Shown: one piece after another, positions 41,848 to 52,372 of the stretch
Layout of the letters: each line of letters opens with the position of its first letter
How positions within the stretch are numbered: position 1 is the stretch's first letter
From: Symbiodinium sp. CCMP2592
Taxonomy: Eukaryota > Sar > Dinophyceae > Suessiales > Symbiodiniaceae
Direction of reading: 5' to 3'
Assembly: GCA_905221615.1 (NCBI GenBank)
Contig: CAJNDT010006202.1
Location: 598,501 to 662,500 of the forward strand
Length of the DNA: 64,000 nt
Notes under the pieces: generated by a model
The model's database searches: none
Told to the model about the DNA's origin: nothing
The model's input: only the letters and a program-made list of their open reading frames with translations
Position numbers and translations under genes: made by a program

Positions 41848-44073
41848 ATGGTATTCGGCGCGTGGACCGTGGATGTGTTGCATGATGGAAGTTACGCTGA
41901 ATGCCTGCGCCATGTGCTGCTCTTTACGTAGCCGTGCGATATCGTGATGCAGCTTGCGTTCAGACAGAAGTGTTCGACAAGCGGGCATGACACGACACAT
42001 CTATCGGTCTATCGGCAACAGCTATGCTGGAGCGATAGCCATAGACGACAGCCACAGTGGGTTACTCTTGCTATGAGTATCAGCACTGTAATCATGAATG
42101 GTGGTGATAGTCGTAGTAGTAGTCGTCGTAGTAACTAGGAGCAGCAGCAGTAGCGGTAGCGGTAGCCGTAGCCGTAGCCGTAGCCGTCGCAGTAGCAGTA
42201 GCAGTCGCAGTAGCAGTAGCAGTAGCAGTAGCAGCAGCAGCAGCAGCAGTAGCAGTAGTAGCAGCAGCAGTAGTAGCAGTAGTAGTAACAGTAGCAGTAG
42301 CCGTAGCAGCCGCAGACGTAGCCGTAGCCATAATAGTAGTATAGTAGTTGTCGTCGTAGTAGTAGTAGTAGCAGCAGCAGCAACAGTAGTGGTAATCGTC
42401 GGAGTCGTAGTCGTGGTGTAGTCGCAGCAGCGGCAGGAGTAGTAGCAGTAGTTATAGTTGCAGAGGTGGTTGCTGTTCACGCGGTGGTATTTGCCGTGGT
42501 TCCTCGTCCTACATTGCATGATGTAGTCCTGTTCCACCATATATTGCACATTCAGGGCACAGTCGTGGCAGGTCGTTGGGTTCAGGGGATTGTTCGGGTC
42601 TTTGGGTCATCCGGAGCATTTGGGTGTCGTCTTTGTGTTGGCGTTCCCAGTTCCGGTACAGTGAGGGCATCGGCCTTGGTTTAGTCCGGTAAGGGCGTTT
42701 GCTGCTCGTCACCGAAGCTAGGTTGATGCCTGAGACGGCATTCCAACAGTAGGTATGACCCGGGCCTGGGGCCTTCAAAAAACGTCTTCCAGAGTGCTCC
42801 CAGCAGTGCGACTAGCTCAACTGGCGGGTGGGCAAATGCAAGCGGCCGCCGTTGCCAACCTGTGCAGATTCAAACCATCCTCGCGGCTTTCGATGCGAAT
42901 GAAGATGGCTGCCTGAACTTCGAAGTCACTTGGTTCAATCTTGGGCGAGAGGGGTCAGGGTGTGGGGTGCAGGGCTTTGGGACTCGGGTTTCGAGGTTCG
43001 TGTTCATGCATGCGGTGCTGCTTCTCACAAATCTGTCGTTCAGGCCTTCGGGTGTGGACGCTGGGGTAGTTCAAGTTGCTGGCTGCGGCGGTTACAGCGC
43101 TTCGATGATGTGCCTAAACATCAACTTGGTCGACCCAAAGCCCTACATCCCGAAACTGCAAGGAGCTGTTACAGGAGCTTCGTCATTTCCTGGCATCAGC
43201 CAAGTCGTGGTCCCGCCCAGAACTTCGCATCAAACGGGCAAAAACGTGATTACCCCAAGACCTCTTATAATCCAAAACCTCAAACTTTAGTGTACTTTGT
43301 GGTTTGTCTATTTCGGTGTTTGTGTCGTACCATACATGTCTCTCAGGAACCATTTGACATTTCTCAGGAACCATATCACAAGTGTTGAGGTACCTCGCGA
43401 TCGCACAAGTGTGATACCAATAACGGCTTCGGGGAAAATCTCAGGAACGGTTTGGAACGGTTTCGAACGGTTCCTACGGTTCAGCGTGGTCGTGGATGCA
43501 TCTCAGGAACGGTTCGGAACGGTTTGGAACGGTTTACAACGGTTCCGAACGGCTTTGCGCGGTTGGACATAGTTGCTTCAAAAATACCATCCTCAAAGTT
43601 TTTGAGGCCCTGCAAATAGTTTCTGAGATTGTCATTATGGGTTCTGAGATTCCCACAATAGTCTCCGGGGCCGTTTGGCTCCCGACACACAAACAAACCA
43701 CAAAGTACAACAACTCAAACTCGTCAAAACCCCTTCTGAGCCCTAAACCTCGAACTCCCACTCCCCACGACCCGGCAAAGAATCAGCAAAGTCTCTTCTA
43801 ATTCTGCTCCCCCCGAACCCTAAACGTTTCACGCAGTATTAGCAGACCTCGAACCACACGCCTCGCCTGGATTGTCCGAGTGTGAGCGCCGAAGCCCTAA
43901 ACCCTATATATCCTAGACCCTAAACCCTTATAGTACCTTTAAGGACTTATAGATCCCTCAACGGGACCCTTGGCATCGAGGAGTCAAACGAGCTGCAGAA
44001 GTTCGCCGAAGGTGACGTGTTGGACCCGACCGTTTTCAAGGACGAGCTCGGAGAGCCTCTCCTGGGGGCCTAG
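41848..44073 (+). CDS. EF-hand calcium-binding protein, partial model
   Basis: The exon 42868-42924 (acceptor TGTGCAG, GTCACT donor) encodes IQTILAAFDANEDGCLNFE, an EF-hand helix and loop lacking only position 12. Exon 43163-about 43249 (acceptor CTGCAAG, phase 0) starts with Glu and reads ELLQELRHFLASAKSWSRPE. The join restores the canonical loop D-x-N-x-D-G-x-L-x-F-E-E and supplies the exiting helix. Upstream, exons 41848-41927 (ATG; VFGAWTVDVLHDGSYAECLR) and 41968-about 42050 (MTRHIYRSIGNSYAGAIAID) join in phase but through a very short (40-nt) intron. Exon 43981-44073 (ESNELQKFAEGDVLDPTVFK to stop TAG) is a plausible C-terminus. The EF-hand pair of exons is firm and their membership with the flanking exons is inferred. 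It probably acts as a calcium sensor or regulated protein. Confidence 0.6.
42100..42425. repeat. AGT/AGC/CGT trinucleotide tract
   Basis: About 320 bp of imperfect AGT, AGC, CGT and GGT units inside the presumed intron upstream of the EF-hand exon. Poly-Ser + and poly-Leu/Thr - frames are artefacts. Confidence 0.88.
43320..43562. repeat. GGAACGGTTT minisatellite
   Basis: Repeated CTCAGGAAC(CAT/GG) and GGAACGGTTT(G/C) words, densest at 43439-43560, with about ten AACGGTT cores. Confidence 0.75.
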
Positions 44074-44440
44074 TTAGGATTTAGGGTTTGTAGGGCTTAT
44101 CGAGCTTATGGGGGGTTTGCCGTTTAGGGGGTATGGGATTTCAGGTGCAGGGCTTATGGGGATTGGTGTTTATAGGGTTTAGGCTGATGGGTTTTGAGGG
44201 TGTGGGGCTCTCCGATCCCTGAGTGGATCGCCCGGATTCCCCTTGCCATCCCTTGCCTTGTGCGCAGTGTTGGATGTGGGGTTCGGCCTGGGTTGTCCCG
44301 GCACGAGCATTTCAAGCGCCCAAGACCTGGACAGTCGGGGACCTTTGTTCAGTTTTGAAGTGGCTAGACTGAAGCAGGATCCTCCATTGAATCTGCGCAC
44401 GTCCCAACCAAAGGTTCGAATCCTCCAAACCCGCAATGAG

Positions 44441-44652
44441 GTTCTGAACACCCTCCGAATCAGAGTTTTGAACTCGACCGGATAGGTTTCTGGACACTCG
44501 GAACCTTTGTTTATGGAATCCTCCTGCAGTCCCTTACCGAACTCCTGGTCCGTAGATCATCTGCGGGGAACTCCGATGCTCACGTCGCGGTTTGGGAGCC
44601 AAAGAGCTTCGCAGCTGCTACGATCGCCACGTGGCCTAGATTTCAAGTTCGG
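44441..44652 (+). CDS. exon, single-pass membrane-like protein
   Basis: Acceptor AATGAG and consensus GTATGT donor, phase 0 at the 3' side. It reads SEHPPNQSFELDRIGFWTLG, TFVYGILLQSLTELLVRRSS, then AHVAVWEPKSFAAATIATWP and RFQVR. FWTLGTFVYGILLQSLTELL is a likely TM helix. There is no start codon inside, so it is an internal exon. Another + frame (44310-44485) overlaps its first part. Confidence 0.6.
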
Positions 44653-45530
44653 GTATGTTCAGGTTCTTTAGCTTGCCTTCCTTGCTCTTGCAAGTCAAAG
44701 GCACAGTTCTCTGTGACGAATACAGAAGCCCGAAGAATTACCAGTATAGTTCCTTATAATTGCTAGATTCTGTATACTCCCATTTTAATTTACCTGCTTG
44801 AGGCCCCGTTTAAAGGTCAGGGGAGCACGAGTTCACCAAGGAGTTGCCTTAACTTGACGCGAAGCAGAGTCAGCCATTGGTCCCCCTTGCCCACGACTAT
44901 CCACCAGTCTTCAATCATCGCCTCCGACCTAGGGCCATGGTTATCTGATTGTAGGCGTCTGAAGAAGGACTCACAGTCTTCCGAGTCCCGGTACATTTCT
45001 ATACCCTAATTTATAATCTAGCCCAAATCCCTATTCCAGTGTTCATTGCACTCGATAGGTTACCCTTTTGTATAAGTCAACCGGTGCCCTGCTTGATTTG
45101 CGCATGTCATCCTGGAGCAACGTGCACCGCTAAGCTGAGCACATTTTCTTATCGGAAGATCCGCGAATCCCGTCCGGAAGTTCTAAATCTCTGATGCTCG
45201 GCCAAAAACCCCGAATTCGGTACCGTGAGCTGACTCTAAGCTTCACATACGTACCATGTTTTTAACCGCACGCCATTATCCTGAAAGCATGTGCGCACTC
45301 CGAACTTTACTGTGGTTACCAGCGCCTTTCGCGACTCTCCAATGTGACTCTCAAACCCATCCCCAGCTTCGCAGATGGACACTTAAACCCTTAAACCCTC
45401 AACCCGAAAAGAAGCAACACAACGACACCCCTAATCGCAACCAGGCTTCGGCACATTAGACCGGGACTTCAAGGCCCGGTGTGTTTGTTTTTTTTTGTGT
45501 TTTGGGTTTACAGCTTGGGGTTTTGTTTAG
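44653..45530. other. no firm gene
   Basis: One ORF at 45256-45459 lacks protein character. A few AT-rich repeat-family words occur near 44.74 and 45.0 kb. I see nothing else. Confidence 0.45.
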
Positions 45531-45610
45531 GGTCGGTTTGGTTTGGGCTACCCGCTCTTATCGCTCCTTTTTCACTTCTCCGAAGGCACCAGCGCCCAAC
45601 GATGACACGA
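45531..45610 (+). CDS. exon candidate with GTAAGC donor
   Basis: Reads VWATRSYRSFFTSPKAPAPN then DDT before a near-consensus GTAAGC donor; acceptor TTGTTTAG or earlier. The antisense frame (ILEAMSNRYPQGGLRLTDGR) is also plausible, so strand is uncertain. Confidence 0.3.
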
Positions 45611-45998
45611 GTAAGCCTACCGTCGGTTAAACGTAGACCACCCTGAGGATACCGATTACTCATTGCTTCCAGAATTGCACGCCTTAGAAGCTGGAAGCTC
45701 GAGTCCCTCTGGCAGAAAGGGCAACTCGATAGAAAAGAAAGCCCTGAGCAACAAGAACAACAAGTCTTCGGAACCATAAGTTGTTGTTTGGTGCAAAGTG
45801 TTGGTGCACTTGAGGTTTTGATACACTTTTGCTTTGCAGGCTGCAGGTTCGACCCCGTTCCCTTGCGTGCAGGTTTTGTTTTTCGCGGGGCGTGAGTGTG
45901 AGTAGGTATTTCATTCATATCGCGTCTCTTCGAGCCCATTGCTGGGCGGGAGGGCTTGCAGTGTCGTGTTTCTTGGCATGCCTTCCCGTTCTGCATAG

Positions 45999-46847
45999 GC
46001 CGCGCTGCGAAAGATCCAGTCCGACGATGCCGGCGGAAAGGTTTCAGGCCATCGAACAGGTCCAGAAGGCAAGCCGCTTCTCATAGCGGCAATGGCTGCC
46101 ATGACTAACCCCTTCCCCTTGTATTGGCTTCCACAATACAATATCTTTTTTGTTTGTTTGTGGGTCCATTTTGATCTCTACTGTCAAGTTGGGATCTTGA
46201 TTCCGCTGTGGCTCTTGCTCCAGCTCTGGACCATGTAGCTCATGTAAGTTTTTTACACAGGGGTTGCTGCGAGAACCTTCAACTTCTTCTACAATGTGCC
46301 TTCGACGACATGTCTCCTGTTGGAAGGTTCCAACAACTGGTCGATGATGGTAGCTCTTCCGTTGCTGCCGGTTTGCCCGGTGGCGGCTGCCGGCATTGCG
46401 CTTGCCGTGTCCCTTCGCAACAGGGCTTATTCATCCTCGCACCTTGGCACAAGCGGTGATTCCGGCCATGAAGTCTGCCGAAGGTTTTCCTAAGTTCGAC
46501 GTCATGATGTCATGAGAATTTTGGGAGCAGCGGGGTTCGCTTTCTGCAGCTTCATGTGGTTGAAGCTGGGTTGACCATCCGAGGCTAGAGACGCAAAAAT
46601 TTGCCGAGGTGCGATGTTCAAGAGACTCCTAAACCAGAAGCTCCTTCGCAACGAACCTTGCAATGAGCTTCACATAGGCAGACCTAGTCCGCACGCCGTA
46701 TCTCTAGCCGAGTCCAACCTGCAGTCTTCAGTCGTACTAGTGACTACAAGAGAGTCTTGTGTTCACCACATGAACTTGTTTTTCACGGTTTTCGCGTTAG
46801 TCTTGGCAGAGCTTATAGGACCTAGAACTGAGATCGGGGAACGTTGA
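45999..46847 (+). CDS. multi-pass membrane protein, 3' exons
   Basis: The first exon starts at 45999 (acceptor CTGCATAG, phase 0) and reads AALRKIQSDDAGGKVSGHRT, then LLIAAMAAMTNPFPLYWLPQ; its 3' limit is unclear. Exon 46261-46455 (acceptor TTACACAG, donor GTGATT) reads ARTFNFFYNVPSTTCLLLEG, then a TM segment (MMVALPLLPVCPVAAAGIAL) and AVSLRNRAYSSSHLG. Exon 46609-46847 starts with two bases completing a Gly codon. It reads AMFKRLLNQKLLRNEPCNEL, SVVLVTTRESCVHHMN and a second TM (LFFTVFALVLAELI) to stop TGA 46845. The last join is in phase. The family is not recognised. Confidence 0.62.
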
Positions 46848-46891
46848 AGGGAAAGCTCATATAAATTGTGTTTTAGACGACCGCGCAAACT

Positions 46892-47022
46892 CAGTGCAAT
46901 CTCAGTCCGAAGCTGTGAACCCTTGTCTCAGCCGCTCAGATACCCACCGGTGTCTGATCCCAGGTGCGCCCCATGAAAGGCGCCAGATTTGTCAAGATGG
47001 AGTGCCCTTCGCAGCTGAGGAG
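46892..47022 (+). CDS. exon, Cys-containing unknown protein
   Basis: Acceptor CAAACTCAG. Reads VQSQSEAVNPCLSRSDTHRC then LIPGAPHERRQICQDG; GTAGGC donor at about 47021. A competing frame from 46961 is basic. Unknown function. Confidence 0.4.
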
Positions 47023-47363
47023 TAGGCAAGCCCAGGAAAAAAGAATGTCCGGACAACTCAGAAGTGCCTTTCAACCGAAGCCTCAACATAAGATCTCGCT
47101 CCCACGTTGCGTGCTTGTAGAACCTGCCAACAGAAACTTGACCAATCCCTCAGTGTGCCAACCTTTCACCTTCAGGGGTACCTCGCGCACGGAGCCTATG
47201 GTTGGATTGGGTCAGACGGACAGAGGCATGCAGTTGTAGTTGCTTAAGTCTGGGCTTTTCCTAAGCCTCGGCGTCCTCAGAACTCTTGGCGTGGTGCAAG
47301 CCATATGCACGTAAAAGAGTGCATGCATGGAACCGGATTTCATGAGACGGCCATGCTTACTCG

Positions 47364-47511
47364 GAGGTTACCATGGAGGCAGCACGTGCAGGCATGCTGC
47401 ATTATGGTCTCATCCCGTGCGTACCAACGACGAAGTCGATGTCAGATCAGGGACACCACAATGCAGCGCAGCTTCTGATCCAGCTATCATCTCACATTCT
47501 TTGCATGAGAT
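47364..47511 (+). CDS. exon/ORF candidate
   Basis: Acceptor TCGGAG. The frame holds ATG 47371 and reads MEAARAGMLHYGLIPCVPTT, then DQGHHNAAQLLIQLSSHIL to stop TGA. A GTACCA donor lies after IPC. Unknown. Confidence 0.42.
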
Positions 47512-47682
47512 GAGACGCTCCTCTTGAGGGCAAGGCATGCAAGCAGCTGGCTTTGCTAATTACGGATAGTAATAGTGGCATGGAAATCCGTGCATTTGCA
47601 AGATTTCAAAGGGAGCCGGGGCGGTGCCAGGACATTTCACTGCTACCTAGGGACGGTGGGAAAACTTCGGAATGTCTGCAAG

Positions 47683-47760
47683 GCCCCTCTCTTCCCACAG
47701 TCTCCCAGCGACATAGGAGCCCAACTTGGAGTCGAACAGCCGAGATCGAAGATGGACTGA
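47683..47760 (+). CDS. C-terminal exon candidate
   Basis: Acceptor CTGCAAG, phase 0. Reads APLFPQSPSDIGAQLGVEQP then RSKMD to stop TGA 47758. Confidence 0.42.
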   Translation, partial: APLFPQSPSDIGAQLGVEQPRSKMD

Positions 47761-47788
47761 TCCTACCATGTGCATACCGGAACTGGCA

Positions 47789-47999
47789 CTACACTTAACA
47801 TAAGACTACACCAGGGCTTGTGGGATTATCGACTAGCTTTCTCGAGTCTCGGAAGGCTCCATCTTCCATATGCCGGAAAAGTGGCATGTGATCGAAGTGA
47901 CGTGGTGGCGAAAGGAGAAACAGTCTCCGCATCAGATGATGTGACAGCTCTCGGCCTATGGATGACCGGAAGACACCTGATCGGTCAGCATGAAGCATG
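47789..47999 (+). CDS. weak ORF
   Basis: Open frame reading LWDYRLAFSSLGRLHLPYAG and ETVSASDDVTALGLWMTG. No firm splice sites. Another + frame (47990-48247) follows with an equally uncertain status. Confidence 0.28.
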
Positions 48000-48247
48000 A
48001 TTCGCTCAATCAGCGTCCGCTTCTGTTTCCAGATGCCAAGGGTAACGGGTACATAGCCCGTTGGCACGAAAGCAGAGTCTTTGGTAAGCGCCAATGGCTT
48101 TTAGCACGAGCGACCATGTTGAAAGTATACTCTTTTGACCAGCTGCATGGCTTATGTAATCTCTTGACCGATGTTAAGGCACCTAGACCCGAAGTCCTAG
48201 GCTCTTTTCAGGGAGATAGGTCGCTTTCCGGCCTATTGCCTGTTTAG

Positions 48248-48315
48248 ATTTCTGACCTCGCCGACCAGGTGTTTGCTGCCTGGAAACGGGCCGCTGCTCA
48301 AAGCCGTGGAGGCCG
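48248..48315 (+). CDS. exon, unknown protein
   Basis: Acceptor GTTTAG and GTAGCA donor. Reads ISDLADQVFAAWKRAAAQSR then GG. Helical and only one frame is plausible. Confidence 0.42.
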
Positions 48316-48999
48316 GTAGCACAAAGGCACATTCATCACACTCTAGGAATGAGAACCCTGGAACCTCTCCAGCAAGTCTGCAGCCCGCTTTGGGTCCTGT
48401 CCCGAAGCCTCCAGACAATCTTGTGTCAGCCTGGACCGTTCCAGGTTCTGCCTAGCAAAGGAGAACAACACAAATGCTTGTAAAAAACACCTGCTGGATG
48501 GCTACGCATGCTGCTCCACGAAGACATCGGACCAGCCACATGACACCAAGGGGTTCCTTCTGAGCCCTTACCAGTAGTAACGAGTACGCTAATCCACGTG
48601 GATTCAAGATCTGTTCGTTCATGGCATGCGGTTGCGGAGCAGGGGTGGGGTCACAGCCACCCACTGCCCCCACCAAAGTGCTTTTCCAAGTGTCACGTAC
48701 ACCATGCCGAAACCGTAATACCTCAAGCCGAGACATCCATATGTGTATGCGTGCACCCATACTTGCATACATGTCCACATGGCTGGTTGTCGAAACAAGG
48801 GCTCCTTCTGGCTCCCAAACTAAACGATGGAGCTATCAAGAACTGACTGGGCCACAATTGCAAGGACTTTCTAAATTGACAACTACGCAGACACATGCAT
48901 ACTTGTAGGCACACGTATGCTGTACATATACATATGGCTCTATGTCTGTAGCCTGACTCCATATGTAGATGTATTACAAACACACATATACATCTTCAT

Positions 49000-49024
49000 A
49001 TGTATATATATATATATGTATATG

Positions 49025-49055
<31 letters not shown>

Positions 49056-49092
49056 GAATATATGTGTGTATATATATATATATATATAAACG
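49000..49092. repeat. TA microsatellite
   Basis: TATG/TA runs generating Tyr/Ile-rich false frames. Confidence 0.85.
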
Positions 49093-49219
49093 GACGGACA
49101 GGCAGGCAGGAGTCGGGCAGACAGACTGACAAGTACTGTAGATGGCTGGGCTCGACAGATAGATAGTTCGATTGACAAGCCAAGACATAGACAGACATAC
49201 ACACATGCACACGAGGGCT

Positions 49220-49760
49220 TGGCCCGAATAAATAATTACCAATACCATTTTGGGGGGGCTCCGTATAACCCTAACTACAGATCCCTTTAAAGGGAACCCT
49301 ATTCATAATGACTAAGGCCCTATACTACATGGGTGGTTGTCAAAATTATGGTCCCTTTTCGGGTCCTTATTATAGCACGGCGCCTAATATTTAGGGTGCC
49401 CCAAAAGGGGACCATAATTTTGACAACCACCCATATGCCCCTATATTATAGAAGCCTAACTACAGATCCCTTCAAAGGGAACCCTATTCTGATTATTAAG
49501 GCCCCCATATTACATGGGTGGTTGTCAAACTTATGGTCCCTTTTAGGGTCCTTATTATAGCACGGCGCCTAATATTTAGGGTGCCCAAAAAGGGGACCAT
49601 AATTTTGACCTATATTATAGAACCCTAACTACAGATCCCTTTAAAGGGAACCCTATTCTAAGTATTAAGGCCCGCATATTACCTTTATAATAGCCCTTAT
49701 CGCAACCCCTATAGACTCCTTTATTAAGGGGAACCCTATTCATGACTATGAGGGCCCCTA
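49220..49760. repeat. tandem array of a hairpin-bearing repeat unit
   Basis: Three units start with CCTAACTACAGATCCC at about 49269, 49455 and 49623 (spacing 186 and 168). Each carries CCCTTTAAAGGG (one copy CCTTCAAAGGG) and a variant of CTATTCTAATTATTAAGGCC. Units 1 and 2 end in a long inverted repeat. The first (49329-49434) pairs GGGTGGTTGTCAAAATTATG with its reverse complement over about 31 bp. The second (49514-49609) has lost the outer 10 bases of its right arm. Confidence 0.8.
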
Positions 49761-49859
49761 CATTACATGGGCTTTTGCAGGCCGCTTGCTGCGCCTGCGC
49801 AAGGCAGCGCAGCGGCCGAGAGAAGCCCTGGGGCCAAGAGGCCGAGGCCTTCGGCCCTC

Positions 49860-50060
49860 GGAGCATTGGGCCCTGAAGGAATTAGCAATAATAGTAGCAA
49901 GAAGAATAGTAGGAGTAGTATGAATATTATTAGTAATAGTAGGAAAAGTATTACTAATATATAATCGTATGAATAATAATCATAATAGTGATAAGACGAA
50001 TGGTTCGTACTAATACTAACATGAATAATAACAGTATCAGTAACAATAGTAACAATAGGC
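49860..50060. repeat. AT-rich AATAGTA degenerate repeats
   Basis: Repeated AATAGTAG/ATTAGTAATAG words. No coding signal; the Asn/Ser-rich frame is an artefact. Confidence 0.6.
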
Positions 50061-50421
50061 CTTCGGATGGAGGGCGATTGCGAGTCATTTGGATGGAGTT
50101 CATAGGGCTGGCAAGGGCTACTTTTGCTGCTGCTTCTGGTGTTCGGCGGTCATGGTTCTTTTGGGTGCTGGGGCTGGTGGCGGCACTGGCAGCATTAATG
50201 GCATAATTTATGGTGGACGCGATGCCGATGATGCTGTCCATGATTTCCATCTACATTTTCAATCTCGTTGAGGCACCGCAACATTAAATTGCAGTGTTAT
50301 ACCAGTTACACTGTTACGCGACAAAAGATGGCGATGGCAACTTATGATCTCTCCCTTGACCAGGGACGCTAAGCCTGCTTGAACCGACTAAAGAGCCTGG
50401 CAGGCCCTAACCCCAAATCAG

Positions 50422-50679
50422 GTGCTGGGCAAGCCCAACCCAGCCTACGCTCAGCTTGTCGCCGAGTGGCACGGCCTGGACTTGCGACGCACCGTGATGG
50501 TGCCTCGACACTACAAGGGTGTTCCCTGCAACAAATGCTCGACCTGACATAACCGCTGTGCTTTCTATCTGGCACTGTCCACTCCGTATCCCCAAGGTTT
50601 TGATGTTCAGTTCATTGGCAATGAGTCCCCTTCTGCCGGATTAATACTAGTTAATCATCCAGCAGACTTCAATGCTTAA
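50422..50679 (+). pseudogene. conserved-looking ORF with one in-frame TGA
   Basis: From acceptor AAATCAG (phase 0) the frame reads LGKPNPAYAQLVAEWHGLDL, RRTVMVPRHYKGVPCNKCST, then TGA at 50545-50547. It continues in the same frame HNRCAFYLALSTPYPQGFDV, QFIGNESPSAGLILVNHPAD to TAA 50677. Both halves are strongly protein-like. Three explanations are possible: a pseudogene with a recent nonsense mutation; a splice that removes the TGA; or recoding as selenocysteine, since the TGA lies near C-x2-C. The family is not recognised. Confidence 0.5.
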
Positions 50680-51140
50680 TCTGAAGCTATACTCAAAATG
50701 GGTACTGTTGCATTGCCCTATGTGTCCACTGTCTGTTGACCCGTCCACGCATCAAGCTCTGGCAGTCGAGTAAAGACGAAACATTCCTCTAGGATCGTAG
50801 ATAGCAACAATTTTCCGAGGTGGGTGATCGCCTCGACACTGACATCGAGATGGGCAGGTGATCCCATTAGGGTTGAGGGTTGCAGAAAAACTCTGGTTTC
50901 ATAGGTGTTCGTCCTAATGAGTTGCAGGCAATGACTTCTTCGAGCCGAGCACTTCTGCCATGAGTCGCAACCCATTGCTTCCACCGTATTCCACCCCTTC
51001 CTTATCAGTTGCGCGCTGACAAGACTTCCCAGCGTCTTTCGTTGAGTCCTCATGCGGGGACGGCCTCGCGGACACGCATAGTAACATCAAGGGACAACTT
51101 CTTCGCAGACTTCGGCTTCTTAACAGGGTTAGCACCAGAG
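50680..51140. other. unresolved region, antisense ORF only
   Basis: The - strand holds 111 codons (50718-51053) reading SPAHLDVSVEAITHLGKLLL and EECFVFTRLPELDAW. On + a short CPMCPLSVDPS segment is seen. Neither has clear junctions. Confidence 0.3.
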
Positions 51141-51149
51141 AAAATGGCT

Positions 51150-51370
51150 TCCTTCATGGGTTACTGTACTATAGTGGGTTCCTTATTATAATTATAGTAC
51201 AATGGGCCCCAAAACCCTATTCTAACTAATATAATTAAGTTAAGGCCTCCATATTATAGAACTATAGAACCCCAACTTTAGATCCCTTTAATGGGAACCC
51301 GAAAATATAGGCTAACTTTAGATCCCTTTAACGGGAACCCTTTTCTGATTATTAAGGCCCCTATATTTGG
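51150..51370. repeat. dispersed AT-rich repeat, internal duplication
   Basis: Carries two copies of AACTTTAGATCCCTTTAA(T/C)GGGAACCC and TGATTATTAAGGCCCCTAT, the same family as 3140-3310. Confidence 0.7.
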
Positions 51371-51610
51371 CCTGGAGGTCCTTTGAGAGGCCCAAATCCT
51401 TTGGGTTGCTCGCAGGCGAGCTGGCATGCTGTCACTGCATGTGCTCACCGGCCACCTGGCGACCACTGCTTGGTAAGGGTTTATAGGGTTAAGGGTTGGT
51501 GCAATCAGCTCGAGAACAGTTGTAAGTCAGCGATTTCGTTCTGTGTCTGGCCTTGTTCGGAGAGTTGAGGAGTCTGCGATACAAGGAGGATAGGGATGCA
51601 GGGTATTGAA

Positions 51611-51834
51611 ATTGTGTGGTAATCTGTGTTTGTGCTGTTCTGTCACTGTTTTTTGCGTTTGGCATTGGGCAGTTGCAAAATATTGAGGCTCCGATCGCAT
51701 CACACATTCTGTCTACATTTCCTTCTTCGCGGTGCTGGTATTGCCTGAGCTCAAAAGGAAGGTTCAGAGAAGGTTTACATAATTGTTTCGACCACGATGG
51801 ATATTTTCGAGCGAAGTGCTGGGAGCGGCGATAG
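51611..51834 (+). CDS. weak exon candidate with TM helix
   Basis: Frame reading VVICVCAVLSLFFAFGIGQL, then EAPIASHILSTFPSSRCWY and a basic tail to stop. The antisense frame is also open. Junctions unclear. Confidence 0.28.
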
Positions 51835-52131
51835 TTTTCGCAAGACGTAGCAAAACAGGGAGAACCTCTCGGGGGCGCCTTACCCAAGTTTCGCAAGCCA
51901 AGGAGTTGATGACCTGACGCAGATTGAAGCCAAGGCATGCTGCCGCTTGATCTTGAGATTCGACCCTACTAGTATGGCCGTGCTTCGGTAATAAAACTGG
52001 AATCTTTCCAAGCCTTCCAAGGTAGGATCCTGAATAATTACGAATACTATTCCCTGTATAGGGCTCCCAGTAAGTATCGTTACGAAATGCAATCTGCTTC
52101 ACTGATGCTTCAGGCCGATATATGAAACGAG

Positions 52132-52317
52132 CACAGCTTCAAGCTACTCGAGACTTTTCAAGCGGAAGCTGATGCAGGGCATCGTTCCGGACTTCGTGTT
52201 GCCCAGCGTCGGCCACCTTTGGACCCAGAGGTCTCAAAGCAGCCTTTGACAGGACCCGTGGGAAGAGGGTTGAAGGTCTCCGGATGCCAGGCTTACATCG
52301 GGGTTAGACACGGTTAG
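52132..52317 (+). CDS. exon, unknown protein
   Basis: Acceptor AACGAG. The frame is open for 61 codons and reads HSFKLLETFQAEADAGHRSG, LRVAQRRPPLDPEVSKQPL and GLKVSGCQAYIGVRHG to TAG. A GTTGAA donor lies after GPVGRG. There is no start codon, so it is internal or C-terminal. Confidence 0.5.
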   Translation, partial: HSFKLLETFQAEADAGHRSGLRVAQRRPPLDPEVSKQPLTGPVGRGLKVSGCQAYIGVRHG

Positions 52318-52372
52318 ACAGCTCCACGACTGCAAAGTATTGCTCTCACTACCATCGTCCCGCCCCATGTAG

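Noticed and set aside
40400..42549. Long poly-Leu, poly-Ser and poly-Thr ORFs on both strands
   Set aside because: Trinucleotide repeat artefacts.
50150..50200. GAGAGGGTGS peptide resembling the FtsZ/tubulin GGGTGSG motif
   Set aside because: Comes from a GGTGCTGGGGCTGGTGGCGG-type repeat; the flanks do not match tubulin/FtsZ.
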